Assembly (NCBI RefSeq): GCF_012273895.1
Contig: NC_052102.1
Location: 6,470,917-6,534,916 of the forward strand
Length of the DNA: 64,000 nt
Direction: 5' to 3'
DNA from: Zerene cesonia
Lineage: Eukaryota > Arthropoda > Insecta > Lepidoptera > Pieridae
Part shown: positions 61,747-64,000 of the stretch, in pieces
How positions within the stretch are numbered: position 1 is the stretch's first letter
Layout: each line of letters starts with the position of its first letter
The notes under the pieces: model-generated
What the model was told of the DNA's origin: nothing
Seen by the model: only the letters and a program-made list of their open reading frames with translations
Database searches by the model: none
Position numbers and translations under genes: made by a program

Positions 61747-61969
61747 TAATATAATATGATGTACTACGTTGTTTCATTCGAGCTGTTAGCGCCTCTTCAC
61801 ATAATTAATCAGTTCTAACTCGTTGCAATGTTAATCGATAAATATATTTCTGTTAGACAGGAAGTTTTTACTATGCTATTTCCATTTGTCATTTAAACAT
61901 CTGAAATGAAACAATAACTTTTTAATTTCATAAACTTAGCTCGCTTTCACTTTATATTACTATATTATA

Positions 61970-62172
61970 AACTAGCTGCGCGCCGCGGTTTCACCCGCGT
62001 AAGTCTGTATCCCGTAGGAATATCGGGATAAAATGTTACCTATATGTTATTCCAATTGTCCAGCTGTCTACGTACCCAATGTCATTGCAATAGATTCAGC
62101 AGTTTTTGCGTGAAAGAGTAACAAACATACACACATCCTTACAAACTTTCGCATTTATAATATTAGTAGGAT
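61970..62172 (+). repeat. Family A repeat, copy 3
   Basis: It opens 'aactagctgcgcgccgcggt' and ends 'gcatttataatattagtagg'; nearly full length. It lies between the convergent CIA30-domain gene and Caper. Confidence 0.75.
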
Positions 62173-62501
62173 TGTATAGTAAGATAGTAGGATAGGTTGC
62201 GACTGTCTCTTTTCCTCATGTTATTACGCAAGCGACGAGTTACGAGTTACGGTCGGAATACTGATATTTTATATATTATCTAACTTTGGAGTTTGGACAG
62301 GTTAAGTTATCAATTGATTTGTTAGAATTCTCCTATCGTAAAATTTTGTTCATGTTAAAATCGATCTAGATGAATTTATAAGTCAGAAACAGTTATCCTA
62401 GAGGTGACTTATCACGATTAACTATTGACCTTAAAAATAATTAAAAATTGATATCAGCATAAAGTGTTGTATAAGTAAAATAAAAACGACAAAATTAATA
62501 T

Positions 62502-62507
62502 TTTATT
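62502..62507 (-). terminator. Poly(A) signal of Caper
   Basis: TTTATT on the plus strand (AATAAA on the minus), about 100 bases past the stop codon. Confidence 0.5.
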
Positions 62508-62608
62508 CTATAATAATTAAGCCAACACACTATATTTATATTAAAATCAGGGTATCATATTAAATCGAGGAATCGTTCTATCGAGAAACCGATACGAGTG
62601 ATTGTGGT

Positions 62609-64000
62609 CTATCTCTGGCGCGTGGGCAAGAGGAGTGTGAGCGCAGTCATGGCGTCGGGGAATAAGGAATGATAGTTGACGAGAGGCACGTAAGCCGCCG
62701 TGATCACGCGCCCCGCGAACCAGCGGCCGTGCAGCGAGTTCACTGACGCCACTGCTGTAGCTATCGTAGGGCACTTGCAGTACACGTTCCCTTGGGGTGA
62801 AGCTTTATCTACGTAGACGTGCAAAACGCCGCCGTGTTTGTTGCATTCGCTGATGACGTCATCGCGAATCTCGATGTCCCAGCTCGGATTCGATTCCCTG
62901 TAACAAATAAGAGCGACGATTGTGATAGGCAAATGTTGATGTTATTTCAATTGTTACCTACCGAGTTTATCGGGACGAGGCCATCTTTTAATAATAAACA
63001 GGAGTAAAAAAAGTGTTAGTATAAAGAATTACATAATTGGAAATTTATTGTCTGTAAAAAACTAGCCAAAACTAAAAAAAATACCAAAAAATATTTTGAT
63101 AAACTTACGTGGCTGGGTCGAACATGTTATTTAGCATAAAACACTGTGTTGCAATTGGTGGAGCAACTTGAGGTTGAGCTGTTAAAGTTGATCCAGCTCC
63201 CATTAGTACAGATGCTGCTGCTGGAGGAATCTGAAAACACTTTTTACTTTAGCTACCTAATTATTGTAGATTTTGTATTACAATTAAATATAACGATGCT
63301 ATAACGTATAATTAAACTGCTTTTTTATATTAGTTACCTCTTTTATCTTCACTAATAATAATAATATTATAAAGAGGAAAACTTTGTTTGTTTGTTTGGT
63401 TGTAATGAATAGGCTCAAAAACTACTGGACCGATTTTAAAAATTCTTTCACCATTCGAAAGCTACATTATCCGCGAGTAACATAGACTATATTTTATTTT
63501 GGAAAAAAATAGAAATATAATAATAATTATTGAAACATTCAAACCAGTATACCTATAAAGCTGAAGGGTTAGTTAGTTCGTTTGATATTATTTAGTTAAA
63601 CTCAAATATATAACTCTAATCGCAATAATTTAGATATTCAACTGGACAGCTATATATTTTAAAGCTGAAGAGTTTGTTCGTTTGTTTGTTTGAACATGCT
63701 AATCTCAGGAACTACTGGTCTGTTTTGAATTCTTCAACGCATGGGTGCAATTATGCATGCAATTAGTTCATCATATGTAGTGAAATACATAATATTCTTA
63801 TCTTCAAATCAAAATAAGTATATCATATAAACTACTCAAAATAATAAATAGGGTTCTAAAAATGGAATTTGGTATGAAAATTTTATCACCTATGAGGTAA
63901 ACAGACCCTTCACTGTTTTATGATATCACAAGTTTAATGATATTTAACAAGTATGTGCGGATGGGTGGTTATTTGTTAATCTTTCAACGAAGAACTTCAG
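62609..64000 (-). CDS. Caper: RNA-binding protein 39 / Caper, C-terminal exons (partial)
   Basis: It is a nuclear SR-like splicing factor and transcriptional coactivator. Only the last two coding exons are in the window: 63109-63230 and 62609-62897, about 137 residues; the gene continues beyond 64000. The first encodes a Pro/Ala/Gln linker and the start of the U2AF-homology (UHM-type RRM) domain, with QCFMLNNMFDPAT; the second continues with SWDIEIRDDVISECNKHGGV, VYVDKASPQGNVYCKC and LHGRWFAGRVITAAYVP, and ends LFPDAMTALTLLLPTRQR. These are the hallmarks of RBM39; the first RRMs and RS domain must lie off the edge. The usual C-terminal wording is kept, apart from a few extra leucines. Confidence 0.95.
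63231..64000. other. Caper intron with RTE-like repeats (family E)
   Basis: A family E copy at about 63365-63510 ('ctcaaaaactactggaccga', 'ccattcgaaagctacattat') and degraded related pieces at 63550-63600 and 63655-63740. No exon of Caper is recognisable up to the window edge. Confidence 0.5.

Noticed and set aside
1..64000. CRISPR arrays, operons, prophage or bacterial genes
   Set aside because: No regularly spaced repeats with spacers, no ribosome-binding-site gene strings; all genes have spliceosomal introns.

Overview
The window is a piece of an insect nuclear genome, most probably a moth or butterfly (Lepidoptera). The signs are AT-rich intergenic DNA, many short GT-AG introns, proteins closest in my reading to insect members of their families, and several interspersed repeat families of the kind common in lepidopteran genomes (elements opening with an actagctgcgccccgcgg-type motif, Helitron-like pieces ending in CTAG, jockey-like remnants). 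No operons, CRISPR arrays, viruses or bacterial genes are visible. A run of exactly 1,000 N (9312-10311) is a scaffold gap.

Layout. 1-3085: repeats and promoter DNA. 3138-8436 (+): chitin deacetylase 2 (vermiform type), with two mutually exclusive third exons. 9312-10311: gap. 10312-25382 (-): type-3-like membrane adenylate cyclase, 17 coding exons read, its C-terminus lost in the gap; it converges on the deacetylase. 25383-30026: intergenic DNA with repeats and a GC-rich block. 30027-34008 (+): Integrator subunit 2. 34909-41527 (-): APC/C subunit 5, 13 exons. 42901-44723 (+): Frizzled Wnt receptor. 46021-46508 (-): Sec61 beta. 47303-53237 (+): PDE12-type 2',5'-phosphodiesterase/deadenylase, with a 1.8-kb transposon in its second intron. 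53727-55261 (+): FAM210B-like mitochondrial membrane protein. 58435-61746 (+): a CIA30-domain protein with a signal peptide. 62609-64000 (-): last two exons of RBM39/Caper.

The genes are unrelated housekeeping and developmental genes: cuticle, cAMP signalling, snRNA processing and transcription, cell cycle, Wnt signalling, ER translocation, mitochondrial RNA and splicing. They do not form a pathway. Points worth following: the exon switch in the deacetylase; a cassette exon in the FAM210B-like gene that would swap the N-terminus, with an upstream frame ending across the second start codon; a possible alternative first exon that would remove the signal peptide of the CIA30 protein; loss of the expected NodB metal and base residues in the deacetylase; a nearly perfect 228-bp-arm foldback element; a hAT-like element carrying other insertions; and isolated very GC-rich exons in otherwise AT-rich genes.

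Exon boundaries were assigned by eye from reading frame, splice phase, GT/AG sites and recalled family alignments. All phases were checked to join in frame. No database search was possible.
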